Source of the DNA: Oscillospiraceae bacterium
GTDB taxonomy: Bacteria > Bacillota > Clostridia > Oscillospirales > Ruminococcaceae
DNA length: 33,404 bases
Assembly (NCBI GenBank): GCA_003512525.1
Contig: DOQG01000017.1
Coordinates: 1-33,404, forward strand
Direction: 5' to 3'
Shown here: positions 7,408 through 15,823 of the stretch, in pieces
Position numbering within the stretch: the first letter of the stretch is position 1
How the letters are laid out: each line of letters opens with the position of its first letter
Position numbers and translations under genes: made by a program
Notes under the pieces: generated by a model
What the model was told of the DNA's origin: nothing
Database searches by the model: none
Seen by the model: the letters and a program-made list of their open reading frames with translations, nothing else

Positions 7408-9411
7408 TTACGATACGTCTATATCATCAAGGTACTTATAGCCGTAGTCGCGGATATAGTCCTTTCGTCCGTCAAGGTTATCACCAAGCAGAAGCTCGAA
7501 TATCTCCTGAGTTTTCTGTGCGTCCTCCGGCATTACTCTTATAAGCCGTCTTGTTTCGGGGTTCATAGTCGTCAGCGACATCATTTCCGGTTCATTCTCA
7601 CCAAGACCCTTTGAACGCTGTATCTTATACTTCTGCTCGCCTATATCGGCAAGTATCCTCTGCTTTTCCGCTTCCGTATAGGCAAAGTAGGTCATATCCT
7701 TACTGTTTATCTCATAAAGCGGCGACTCTGCGATATATACATATCCCTGCTCAATTACGGTCGGGACAAGTCGGTACAGCATGGTAAGAATGAGCGTTCT
7801 TATCTGGTATCCGTCATAGTCAGCATCAGTGCAGATAATTATCTTTTCCCACCTGAGATTATTCAGATCAAAGGTCGAAAGGTCTTTGTTCGCCTTAGCC
7901 TTTACCTCGACACCACAGCCCAGTATCTTCATGAGATTTGTGATGATCTCGCTCTTGAATATCTTATCATAGCTTGCCTTAAGGCAATTGAGCGTCTTAC
8001 CTCTTACAGGCATTACCGCCTGATAGTCTGCGTCCCTCGCCTGCTTTACAGCGCCTAAAGCCGAGTCGCCCTCCACTATATAAAGCTCACGTCTTGCCGT
8101 GTCCTTACTGCGGCAGTCAACGAACTTCGGTATTCTGTTCGCAAGGTCTATCTTGCCCGAAAGCTGTTTCTTTATTGTATCCCTCGCCTTAGCGGCATTT
8201 TCACGGGCACGCTTGTTTATCAGCACCTGCTCGCATATCTTGACCGCTTCGTCCGGGTTTTCAAGGAAGTAGACTTCAAGCTGATGCTTCAGCCAGTCGG
8301 TCATAGCCTCCTGGATAAATTTATTGGTTATGCTCTTTTTCGTCTGGTTCTCATAGCTTGTCTGCGTTGAGAAGTTTGAAGATATAAACACAAGGCAGTC
8401 GGCAATATCGGTAAATTTTATCTTGCCCTCGGTCTTGTTGTACTTGCTGTTGGCTTTCAGCCAGCCGTCTATCTGATTTGTGAATGCCGCCTGCATCGCC
8501 TTGTCGGGACTTCCGCCGTGCTCAAGCCAGCTTGAATTGTGGTAGTGCTGTATAAGCTGTACCTTATTTGAGAATACAAAAGCGACCTTCATCTTTACCT
8601 TGTATTCCGGCTTATCCTCTCTGTCCTTACCTGTACGCTGTGCGCTCCATACCTGCTCGGTAGTGAGTGCCGTATCACCTACTATTTCTTTAAGGTAGTC
8701 GCTGATACCATTCTCATAGCAGTAGATATGCTCTTCAAAGCGTGTTTCCCCTGTTTCCTCGTCACGCACTTCGTTTCTGAGCACAAAGGTCAGCCCGTCA
8801 TTTACAACTGCCTGTCTGCGCAGAACATCGTCGAAATATTCAAACGGTACATCGATATCGGTGAATACGTCAAGGTCAGGCTTCCACTTGATTTTAGTAC
8901 CCGTTGTTCCGTCCGACTGGTGACGGCGGAAGCCGCGCTCTTCCTTTTCAACGTTATAGCCCTTTTCAAATCTCAGGTCGTATATCCACGTTCCGTTGTT
9001 GCTCTCGACCTCCATATACTCAGCCGCAAACTGTGTTGAGCAAAGACCCAGACCGTTAAGGCCAAGCGAGTATGAGTAGTTGTCCCCGCTGTTGTTGTCG
9101 TACTTACCGCCCGCGTACAGTGTGCAGAAGGCAAGCTCCCAGTTGTACTTTTCCTCGTTTTTATTGAAGTCTATCGGTATACCTCTGCCGTAGTCCTGCA
9201 CTTCAATGCTTTTATCAAGAAAGCGCGTAACTATTATCTTGTTACCAAAGCCCTCTCTCGCCTCGTCTATCGAGTTTGAAAGTATCTCAAACACGGAGTG
9301 ACAGCAGCCGTCAAGCCCGTCCGAGCCGAATATAACACCCGGGCGCAGTCGCACCTGGTCAGGTCCTTTCAGCTGTTTAAGACTGTTGTCGTCATAATTT
9401 TTCTTTGCCAT
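7408..9411 (-). CDS. Divergent type IIA DNA topoisomerase subunit B (ParE/GyrB-like)
   Basis: This is the ATPase/TOPRIM subunit partnering the gene at 4667-6898. From the ATG at 9411 it is 667 residues. The GHKL ATPase domain has VRLRPGVIFG (20-29), the catalytic-Glu helix SNSIDEAREG (45-54), DYGRGIPIDF (73-82) and an altered lid motif SLGLNGLG (115-122) where GyrB has GGLHGVG. The TOPRIM domain has IVEGDSALGAVKQARD (445-460), PVRGKTLN, the metal triad TDADYDG (528-534) and QRSKGLGENEPE. A longer frame opens at a GTG at 9447, but the ATG at 9411 is preferred because AGGA lies 8 nt upstream and the protein then begins like its relatives. A promoter lies at 9476-9504. Confidence 0.9.
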   Translation of the reverse strand: MAKKNYDDNSLKQLKGPDQVRLRPGVIFGSDGLDGCCHSVFEILSNSIDEAREGFGNKIIVTRFLDKSIEVQDYGRGIPIDFNKNEEKYNWELAFCTLYAGGKYDNNSGDNYSYSLGLNGLGLCSTQFAAEYMEVESNNGTWIYDLRFEKGYNVEKEERGFRRHQSDGTTGTKIKWKPDLDVFTDIDVPFEYFDDVLRRQAVVNDGLTFVLRNEVRDEETGETRFEEHIYCYENGISDYLKEIVGDTALTTEQVWSAQRTGKDREDKPEYKVKMKVAFVFSNKVQLIQHYHNSSWLEHGGSPDKAMQAAFTNQIDGWLKANSKYNKTEGKIKFTDIADCLVFISSNFSTQTSYENQTKKSITNKFIQEAMTDWLKHQLEVYFLENPDEAVKICEQVLINKRARENAAKARDTIKKQLSGKIDLANRIPKFVDCRSKDTARRELYIVEGDSALGAVKQARDADYQAVMPVRGKTLNCLKASYDKIFKSEIITNLMKILGCGVEVKAKANKDLSTFDLNNLRWEKIIICTDADYDGYQIRTLILTMLYRLVPTVIEQGYVYIAESPLYEINSKDMTYFAYTEAEKQRILADIGEQKYKIQRSKGLGENEPEMMSLTTMNPETRRLIRVMPEDAQKTQEIFELLLGDNLDGRKDYIRDYGYKYLDDIDVS

Positions 9412-9475
9412 CAGCTTTATCCTTTCAACCGCCGTGCTCCCCCGCACAGCGCAACTTTAGTCAATAATTAGTTTT

Positions 9476-9504
9476 ATTGTACCACAAATCCCCCGTTTTT
9501 GCAA
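9476..9504 (-). promoter_or_regulatory. Sigma-A promoter of topoisomerase operon
   Basis: On the minus strand, TTGCAA (9499-9504) and TACAAT (9476-9481) are 17 nt apart. Transcription would start near 9469, about 58 nt before the chosen ATG of the ParE-like gene. Confidence 0.65.
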
Positions 9505-9548
9505 GTGCGGCGAGCGCAATCGGCCGACCCCGCACTATCCCCACGCAC

Positions 9549-9583
9549 AAAAAAACGGGCAACGATTTTCCCATCGCCGCCCG
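9549..9583 (-). terminator. Orphan terminator, copy of the LRR-gene terminator
   Basis: On the minus strand a stem-loop (5 bp CGGGC/GCCCG outer stem, short internal mismatch, CGAT/ATCG inner stem) is followed by seven T. Hairpin and flanking sequence closely repeat the terminator at 9837-9871, including the adjacent ccgaccccgcactatcccc segment. No intact gene ends here; only the gene-tail remnant at 9614-9680 does. Confidence 0.75.
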
Positions 9584-9613
9584 GTCTTATTATTAACTTT
9601 TATTCACCGGCAA

Positions 9614-9680
9614 TTACTTTGCCGCAGTCTTCCCGCTCACACTTCCATCGCCGCAAAAGCACCGTACACTGCCCAATTCC
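9614..9680 (-). pseudogene. Remnant 3' end of a second FN3/LRR surface protein gene
   Basis: The minus strand reads GDGSVSGKTAAK followed by TAA at 9614-9616. This matches the last residues of the neighbouring 1208-residue surface protein (YGSVSGKTTAK, stop). The similarity continues for about 20 further bases at the nucleotide level, but with indels that break the frame. The distance from stop codon to downstream hairpin is also alike (about 30 nt, against about 34 nt for the intact gene). This is best read as the tail of a duplicated, largely deleted paralogue. The 9681-9836 stretch holds no gene that can be supported. Confidence 0.65.
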
Positions 9681-9836
9681 CGTAGGGTGAGGGTCTGTGT
9701 GTGCTTGTATTGTTTTGCGTCCTTGCAAAACTCTGTGCACACACGCTTAATGCATCCTTGCATTGCTTGCCCCTCCCGCCGCACCGATTATCTCCATCTC
9801 CACAAACACCGCCGACCCCGCACTATCCCCGCACGC

Positions 9837-9871
9837 AAAAACCGGGCAACGATTTTCCCATCGCTACCCGG
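9837..9871 (-). terminator. Terminator of the LRR/FN3 surface protein gene
   Basis: On the minus strand a stem-loop with CCGGG/CCCGG ends and an inner CGAT/ATCG stem (9842-9871) is followed by a run of five T (9837-9841). It lies about 34 nt after the stop codon of the gene ending at 9906. Confidence 0.8.
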
Positions 9872-9905
9872 TCGTAATTATTGATTTTTGCTTTTAATCA
9901 ATGCG

Positions 9906-12900
9906 TTATTTCGCCGTTGTCTTTCCGCTTACACTTCCGTAATTACCGTAAAGCGCGGTCTTACCACTCATGTAATAAGCCTTTACTCTGAACTTATAAG
10001 CAGTATTCTTAGCAAGTCCTGCTTTTCTGAATGTAGTCGTGTTGCCGTTTGTGATCTTAGCAACTCTTACCCACTTTCCACCCTTGTACATCTCAACGAT
10101 ATAGCCCTGAGCAGATGTATTTTTCGTCCAGTTCACTCTTAAAGCGTCCTTAGCCTTACCGCCGATCTTAACGCCCTTAACAATCGAAGGATTTGTCCTT
10201 GCGGTTACAGTAGCACTATAATTACCGTAAAGCGCAGTCTTACCACTCATCTTGTAAGCCCGTACTCTGAACTTGTAAACGCTTGAAGCCTTAAGTCCCG
10301 TTTTTCTGAAAGTGGTTGTGCTGTTGTTTGTGATTTTCGCAACTCTTACCCACTTGCCGCCCTGATACATATCAACGATATATCCGTCAGCCGAAGCATT
10401 CTTACTCCAGTTTATTCTCAGTGCGTCAGCCGCTCTGCCGCTAAGCTTTGCACCTGTCATTACAGACGGATTTGTCCTTGCCGTAACAGTCGCACTATAG
10501 TCACCATAAAGTGCCGTGCTACCGCTCATCTTATAAGCTCTTACTCTGAACTTGTAAACGCTTAAAGCCTTAAGTCCCGATTTTTTGAACGTTGTGGTAC
10601 TGTTGCTTGTTATCTTAGCAACTCTTACCCACTTGTTGCCCTGATACATCTCAACAATATATCCGTCAGCAGAAGCGTTCTTAGTCCAGTTGATACGGAG
10701 CGCGTCAGCCGCTCTGCCGCCGAGCTTAACACCGGTCACCTTGGCAAGCGCGAGCTTAGCTGTGTAAGTGTCCTTGTAACTGTTGCCGCAAACCGAACAC
10801 TTGTGAAGTGTGTAGCCCTGTGCAGTGTATGTGGGCTTTACAACAGTGTCAACATACTTATGACCCTTTGCAGGCACTGTTTCCTGTGCCTTGATAACCG
10901 CATTGCAGACTGAGCAGTGCTTACCCTCTGTAAGTCCTGTCTTTGTGCAGGTTGCGGCTACCGCCTTGTCAACAACTTCCTTATGACCGAGTGCCTTTAT
11001 CGTCTGTGTTTCGACCTTGCCGCACACCTCGCAGGTTCTTGCCTGCGTGCCCTCTGTCGTGCAGGTCGCCACCTTAGTGGTATTCCACTCACCGAAAGTA
11101 TGCTGAGTATGATCTAAAAGTTCATACTCAAAACCATTTTCTTTTGCATACTTCTCGCCGGCTGTGCCGATGTAGCAGTAGATCTTGAAGTTATCGATCT
11201 TTTTATACTCGTTATCAAAATAGTAACCGAAAGCATTCTTGCCTATACTTGTCACACTGCTTGGTATTGTTATACTTTTAAGGCTTGTACAACCTTCGAA
11301 AGCACTCCAACCTATCTCCGTCACACTGTCAGGTATCGTTATACTTGTAAGGCTTGTACAACCCTCGAAAGCACTCCAGTCTATCTCCGTCACACTGTCC
11401 GGTATCGTTATACTTGTAAGGCTTGTGCAACCATCAAATGCCCATCCACCTACATTCGTCACGCAGTTTGGTATATTATAACTCTTATCTGTTTTTCCGG
11501 CAGGATAGCATATCAACTCAGTTTTATCCTTGTTAAATAAAACCCCATTCACAGATGTATAATTGTTGTTCCCGGCTTTAACATCTATTGCTGTAAGGCC
11601 TGTGCAGCCATTGAATGCCCAAATGTCTATATATGTCACATTATCAGGTATCGTTATACTTGTAAAGCTTGAACAACCCCTGAAAGTACTCATGTCTATC
11701 CTCGTCACACTGTCAGGTATCGTGATACTTGTAAGACTTGAGCAACCGCTGAAAGCACTCATGCCTATCTCCGTCACACTGTCCGGTATCGTGATACTTG
11801 TAAGGCTTGAGCAACCGTTGAAAGCACTCGTGCATATCTCCGTCACACCATCAAGTATCTTGTAATTTTTATCTTTCTTACCTGCCGGATAACACATTAT
11901 AGTTGTTTTGTCCTTATTGTATAGGACACCGTTTACTGAAACATACTTTGCATTTTGGGTTGAAACTTTAATTTCCGTAAGACTTGAGCAATCGGCGAAA
12001 ACCGCACCGCCTATATATGTCACATTATCCGGTATCATTATACTTGTAAGGCTCGAGCAACCTACGAATGCACCAATGCCTATACTTGTCACGCTGTCCG
12101 GTATCGTGATACTTGTAAGGCTTGAACAATTTTCAAAAGCACTCCCGCCTATCTCCGTCACACTGTCCGGTATCGTTATGCTTGTAAGGCTTGTGCAACC
12201 GCTGAAAGCGTACCAGCATATACTCGTCACGCCATCAGGTATCTTATAGTTATTACCCTTTTTTCCGGCAGGATAACATATTATAGTTTTGTCATTGTAG
12301 AATAAAACTCCGTTTACCGATGTGTAATCCTTATTGTCTGTATTTACATCTATCGCTGTAAGCCTCGAGCAACCGAGGAAAGCATAATCTCCTATACTCG
12401 TCACACTGTTCGGTATCGTTATGCTTGTAAGACTTGAGCATTCATGGAAAGCATCATTGCCTATACTCATTACACTGTCCGGTATCGTTATACTTGCAAG
12501 GCTTGAGCAACCGCTGAAAGCACTCTCACCTATACTCGTCACACTGTCCGGTATCGTTATACTTGTAAGGCTTGTGCAACCGTTGAAAGCACTATCACCT
12601 ATACATGTCACACTGTCCGGTATCGTTATGCTTGTAAGGCTTGAGCAACCGATGAAAGCACCGAAGCCTATACTCGTCACACTGTCCGGTAGCGTTATAC
12701 TTGTAAGGCTTGTGCAACCTTCAAAAGCACTATCACCTATACTCGTCACACCGTTCGGTATCGTTATACTTGTAAGGCTTGTGCAGTCTTCGAAAGCACT
12801 ATCACCTATACTCGTCACACTGTTCGGTATCGTTATACTTTTAAGGCTTGTGCAGTCTTCGAAAGCACTATCACCTATACTCGTCACACCGTTCGGTATC

Positions 12901-13532
12901 GTTATGCTTGTAAGGCTTGAACAACCGATGAAAGCACTACTGTCTACCTTTGTCACACCGTCGGGTATCTTATAATTATTACCCTTTTTCCCGGCAGGAT
13001 AACATATTATAGTAGTTTTATCTTTATTGTACAGAACGCCATTTACAGAAACATAATTTGAATTTTCAGATGCAACTTTAATTTCTGTCAAGCTTGAGCA
13101 ATTATAGAAAGCGCCATCACCTATACTCGTCACACCGTCCGGTATCGTTATGCTTGTAAGGCTTTTACAACCGTCGAAAGCATATTTGCCTATCTCTGTC
13201 ACATTGTCCGGTATCGCTATACCGATAAGGCTTGAGCAACCGCTGAAAGCTCTCCGGCCCATCTCCGTCACACTGTTCGGTATCGTTATACTTTTAAGAT
13301 TTGTGCAACCTTCAAAAGCACGCCTGCCTATACTCGTCACACTTTTCCCGTCAATTGTATCAGGGATAACCACCGTTTCCGCACCGCCGTTATAACCTGT
13401 GATCTTGACCCTACCGTCATCAAGCGCGCTGTACTCAAAATCCTGATACGTTTCCGCTCCCGCACATACAGCGCATACCACTGCCATAACAGCGAAAGTC
13501 GCCAGTGCCAAAAGCCACTTTTTAAGTTTCAT
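9906..13532 (-). CDS. BspA-type leucine-rich-repeat surface protein with three FN3 domains
   Basis: A 1208-residue secreted protein. Residues 1-26 are a signal peptide (KK, hydrophobic core, likely cleavage after AGA). About 25 LRR_5 (BspA/TpLRR) repeats of 23 residues follow, with consensus SLTSITIPDSVTSIGxxAF. Four longer island repeats carry YTSVNGVL, a DKTxxICYPAGK segment and a repeat start. Residues of roughly 800-925 hold Cys-x-x-Cys motifs (CEVCG, CSVCN, CSVCG) alternating with GHK. Three near-identical FN3 domains of about 92 residues fill the C-terminus from about 930. No LPxTG, dockerin or transmembrane anchor is visible, so retention at the surface is unclear. AAGGAG lies 8 nt before the ATG. 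BspA-like proteins act in adhesion or host/fibre binding; that role is inferred here. DNA of the 69 bp LRR units is highly repetitive. Confidence 0.93.
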   Translation of the reverse strand: MKLKKWLLALATFAVMAVVCAVCAGAETYQDFEYSALDDGRVKITGYNGGAETVVIPDTIDGKSVTSIGRRAFEGCTNLKSITIPNSVTEMGRRAFSGCSSLIGIAIPDNVTEIGKYAFDGCKSLTSITIPDGVTSIGDGAFYNCSSLTEIKVASENSNYVSVNGVLYNKDKTTIICYPAGKKGNNYKIPDGVTKVDSSAFIGCSSLTSITIPNGVTSIGDSAFEDCTSLKSITIPNSVTSIGDSAFEDCTSLTSITIPNGVTSIGDSAFEGCTSLTSITLPDSVTSIGFGAFIGCSSLTSITIPDSVTCIGDSAFNGCTSLTSITIPDSVTSIGESAFSGCSSLASITIPDSVMSIGNDAFHECSSLTSITIPNSVTSIGDYAFLGCSRLTAIDVNTDNKDYTSVNGVLFYNDKTIICYPAGKKGNNYKIPDGVTSICWYAFSGCTSLTSITIPDSVTEIGGSAFENCSSLTSITIPDSVTSIGIGAFVGCSSLTSIMIPDNVTYIGGAVFADCSSLTEIKVSTQNAKYVSVNGVLYNKDKTTIMCYPAGKKDKNYKILDGVTEICTSAFNGCSSLTSITIPDSVTEIGMSAFSGCSSLTSITIPDSVTRIDMSTFRGCSSFTSITIPDNVTYIDIWAFNGCTGLTAIDVKAGNNNYTSVNGVLFNKDKTELICYPAGKTDKSYNIPNCVTNVGGWAFDGCTSLTSITIPDSVTEIDWSAFEGCTSLTSITIPDSVTEIGWSAFEGCTSLKSITIPSSVTSIGKNAFGYYFDNEYKKIDNFKIYCYIGTAGEKYAKENGFEYELLDHTQHTFGEWNTTKVATCTTEGTQARTCEVCGKVETQTIKALGHKEVVDKAVAATCTKTGLTEGKHCSVCNAVIKAQETVPAKGHKYVDTVVKPTYTAQGYTLHKCSVCGNSYKDTYTAKLALAKVTGVKLGGRAADALRINWTKNASADGYIVEMYQGNKWVRVAKITSNSTTTFKKSGLKALSVYKFRVRAYKMSGSTALYGDYSATVTARTNPSVMTGAKLSGRAADALRINWSKNASADGYIVDMYQGGKWVRVAKITNNSTTTFRKTGLKASSVYKFRVRAYKMSGKTALYGNYSATVTARTNPSIVKGVKIGGKAKDALRVNWTKNTSAQGYIVEMYKGGKWVRVAKITNGNTTTFRKAGLAKNTAYKFRVKAYYMSGKTALYGNYGSVSGKTTAK

Positions 13533-13571
13533 ATTACCATCTCCTTAAAGCTAACTCTGAAATGCAAAACA

Positions 13572-13594
13572 GCACAGCCCGCCGCGAGCTGTGC
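13572..13594 (-). promoter_or_regulatory. Leader hairpin, possible attenuator of LRR gene
   Basis: Within the leader of the LRR/FN3 gene, GCACAGC (13572-13578) pairs with GCTGTGC (13588-13594). On the minus strand the hairpin is followed shortly by TTTT. About 20 nt upstream in the transcript are two copies of TTGATATCA-like sequence (13598-13634). Either could be regulatory; neither matches a riboswitch I recognise. Confidence 0.35.
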
Positions 13595-13679
13595 CTGATA
13601 TCAAAATATGTATACCGTCTTGATATCAATGCATATCTCCCACGGGTAATAAGCTGTATCTTTATGCTTAACTGTGTCA

Positions 13680-13709
13680 AGTATATCATAATAACCATAT
13701 GTTTGTCAA
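13680..13709 (-). promoter_or_regulatory. Sigma-A promoter of LRR/FN3 gene
   Basis: On the minus strand, a perfect TTGACA (13704-13709) and TATACT (13680-13685) are separated by 18 nt. The predicted start near 13672 gives a leader of about 140 nt. The remainder of the 13533-13938 gap holds this leader and the terminator of the next gene, with nothing else recognisable. Confidence 0.8.
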
Positions 13710-13871
13710 GGCGCTTTGATTAAGTATTGTTATCACCCTCACTCCGCACTGTCCCCACACCCCGCGCCACCACAACTTGTCGCCCCTCAAATAAGAGAAG
13801 ATATCACGGCGCATTATAACTTTTCCGTAATTCGTTTATCGAGTAGATGCTGTTTCTAAGGCAACAGAAAA

Positions 13872-13896
13872 CCCCCGGGATTTACACTCCCGGGGG
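13872..13896 (-). terminator. Terminator of the L-fucose isomerase-like gene
   Basis: A perfect 9 bp stem (CCCCCGGGA / TCCCGGGGG) with a 7 nt loop is followed on the minus strand by TTTTCTG. It lies about 43 nt after the stop codon of the gene ending at 13939. Confidence 0.85.
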
Positions 13897-13938
13897 CTTA
13901 ACTATCCTATAATAACTTTCGTATTGCCGTCCGATAAA

Positions 13939-15426
13939 TCAATACTTAGCGTAAGGATTTTCACCGTCATACAGCATACCTGCGGGACGGTTGAATTCAA
14001 GATCCTCAACACCGAGGTACTTCAGTGTATCGAAGATAGCCTTGCCGTAGTGACCGAATGCTACTGCGCCGTGGTGAGGATAGTTCTTCTTGATAAGAAC
14101 GTTGCGGTAGAATCTGCCCATTTCGGGGATAGCGAATACGCCGATAGCACCGAATGAACGAGTAGCAACAGGGAGAACTTCACCCTGGGCAACATAAGCT
14201 CTCAGCTTAGCGTCAGCTGTGCTCTGTAAACGGAAGAATGTGATATCACCGGGAACGATATCGCCCTCAAGTGTACCTCTTGTAATATCAGGCTCCTTAT
14301 CAGGCTCAAGACCTCTGTGCATGATGAGCTGATACTTCATAGTCTTGCTTGTCAGCTTGCATGAAGCTGTGTTACCGCAGTGGAAGCCCATGAATGTATC
14401 CTTGAGCGTGTAGTTGTACTTGTCCTTGATGGACTCAACATACATATCTGCCGGAACAGAGTTGTTGATGTCAAGCAATGTAACTGCGTCTTCCGAAATG
14501 CAAGCGCCGATATATTCGCTGATAGCACCGTATATATCAACCTCACACGCAACGGGGATTCCTCTTGCTGTAAGTCTTGAGTTTACATAGCAGGGAACAC
14601 AGCCGAACTGTGTCTGGAATGAGGGCCAGCACTTGTTAGCAAATACAACGTACTTTCTGCTTCCCTTGTGTGCTTCCATCCAGTCAAGCAGTGTGATCTC
14701 GAGCTGTGCAAGTCTGGGCAGGATACCGGGCATCTTGTTGCCGTCGCCAAGCTCCTTTTCCATATCTGCAACAACTTCGGGGATTCTTGCGTCATTCTTA
14801 TGCTCGTTGAATGCGGCATAAAGGTCAAGCTCCGAGTTCTCTTCGATCTCAACGCCAAGGTTGTACAGCTGCTTTATAGGAGCGTTACAAGCAAGGAAGT
14901 CCTGAGGACGAGGACCGAATGAGATAACCTTCAAGTTGTTAAGACCGATAACCGCTCTTGCAACAGGGATAAATTCCTTTATCATATCTGCAACCTCTGT
15001 AGCTGTTCCTACAGGGTATTCGGGTATGTATGCCTTGATATTTCTGAGCGCTAAGTTGTAGCTTGCATTCAGCACGCCGCAGTAAGCGTCGCCTCTGCCG
15101 CCTACTAAGTTATCCTGTGTTTCCTCTGCCGCAGCAACGAACATTACAGGACCGTCAAAGTACTTTGCAAGCAGTGTTTCAGCCGACTCAGGACCGAAGT
15201 TGCCGAGGTATACAACAAGTGCGTTGCAGCCTGCGCCCTTAAGCTCCTCAAGAGCCTGCATCATATGTGTTTCGCTTTCGATAGTGGTGGGACATTTGAA
15301 TACGTCAACACCGATCTCCTTACATGCCTTTACCACAGCCTCACATCTTGAAGCCGAAAGGCTCATAGGGAAACAGTCACGGCTTACTGCCGCAATTCCG
15401 AGCTTTACATCGGGTATGTTCTTCAT
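13939..15426 (-). CDS. L-fucose isomerase family protein
   Basis: A 495-residue cytoplasmic sugar isomerase-like protein of the L-fucose/L-arabinose isomerase fold. Evidence is the overall length and the Rossmann-like N-terminal half with ALVVYLGNFGPES (about residues 68-80). The metal-site segments are in the expected order: CEVDIYGAISEY (Glu), TLLDINNS (Asp) and, near the C-terminus, YPHHGAVAFGHYGKA (His). The usual reaction is aldose-ketose isomerisation (L-fucose to L-fuculose or a related sugar); the true substrate is not evident. No kinase, aldolase or sugar transporter lies next to it, so it is an orphan. AAAGGA lies 9 nt before the ATG. A promoter at 15592-15620 gives a leader of about 160 nt with palindromes that may be operators. 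Confidence 0.85.
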   Translation of the reverse strand: MKNIPDVKLGIAAVSRDCFPMSLSASRCEAVVKACKEIGVDVFKCPTTIESETHMMQALEELKGAGCNALVVYLGNFGPESAETLLAKYFDGPVMFVAAAEETQDNLVGGRGDAYCGVLNASYNLALRNIKAYIPEYPVGTATEVADMIKEFIPVARAVIGLNNLKVISFGPRPQDFLACNAPIKQLYNLGVEIEENSELDLYAAFNEHKNDARIPEVVADMEKELGDGNKMPGILPRLAQLEITLLDWMEAHKGSRKYVVFANKCWPSFQTQFGCVPCYVNSRLTARGIPVACEVDIYGAISEYIGACISEDAVTLLDINNSVPADMYVESIKDKYNYTLKDTFMGFHCGNTASCKLTSKTMKYQLIMHRGLEPDKEPDITRGTLEGDIVPGDITFFRLQSTADAKLRAYVAQGEVLPVATRSFGAIGVFAIPEMGRFYRNVLIKKNYPHHGAVAFGHYGKAIFDTLKYLGVEDLEFNRPAGMLYDGENPYAKY

Positions 15427-15499
15427 AGCAAAAATTCCTTTCTGTGCAGTTTTATTATCTGCTTTATAAGTCTGTCAAAATTCCGCCGCATCATATGAA

Positions 15500-15530
15500 C
15501 CGCGGTACATACCAAATGGTACACACCGAA
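15500..15530. promoter_or_regulatory. Possible operator in the leader of the isomerase gene
   Basis: Bases here contain a perfect 5+5 palindrome, taccaaatggta, nested between outer ggta and cacc half-sites. A second palindrome, gtttttg-caaaa-caaaaac, follows at about 15550-15568. Both lie downstream of the predicted transcription start, where a repressor could block elongation. No regulator gene is adjacent, so this is suggestive only. Confidence 0.3.
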
Positions 15531-15591
15531 ATTCAGGTAATCGTTTACTTGTTTTTGCAAAACAAAAACCTCTGCGACAGGCGTTATTATT

Positions 15592-15620
15592 ATTGTATCA
15601 CAAATTACCGTCATTGTCTA
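15592..15620 (-). promoter_or_regulatory. Sigma-A promoter of isomerase gene
   Basis: On the minus strand, TAGACA (15615-15620) and TACAAT (15592-15597) are 17 nt apart, each matching five of six consensus bases. It is divergent from the promoter at 15764-15792. Confidence 0.65.
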
Positions 15621-15763
15621 CAGATTTCCGATAATTTTACGCCGTTTTCACACGAAATTATCAGCACCTCCATGTAACAGGTTACAGCATTTTAAGTTAA
15701 CTTACTGTAACCGCTCCGGCACATATTCCCGATAATATTTAACCGTATTTTATATTTAATCTA

Positions 15764-15792
15764 TTGAAAATTTCATAAAAACAGTGTATAAT
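15764..15792 (+). promoter_or_regulatory. Sigma-A promoter of YhhN-family gene
   Basis: TTGAAA (15764-15769) and a perfect TATAAT (15787-15792) are spaced 17 nt. Transcription would start about 25 nt before the ATG at 15824. The AT-rich stretch 15640-15760 upstream carries nothing else recognisable. Confidence 0.8.
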
Positions 15793-15823
15793 TTAATCAA
15801 ATCGCCCGAAAGGAAACAGATAT

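Noticed and set aside
7078..7614. Plus-strand frame of 178 codons across the HD and ParE-like genes
   Set aside because: It lies opposite two well-supported genes and has no family resemblance or promoter.
9412..9447. Longer start (GTG at 9447) for the ParE-like gene
   Set aside because: The added 12 residues have no family match, and the AGGA site is placed for the ATG at 9411.
11239..12975. Several plus-strand open frames opposite the LRR gene
   Set aside because: They are antisense shadows of the 69 bp LRR units, repeating the same pattern without starts or ribosome sites.
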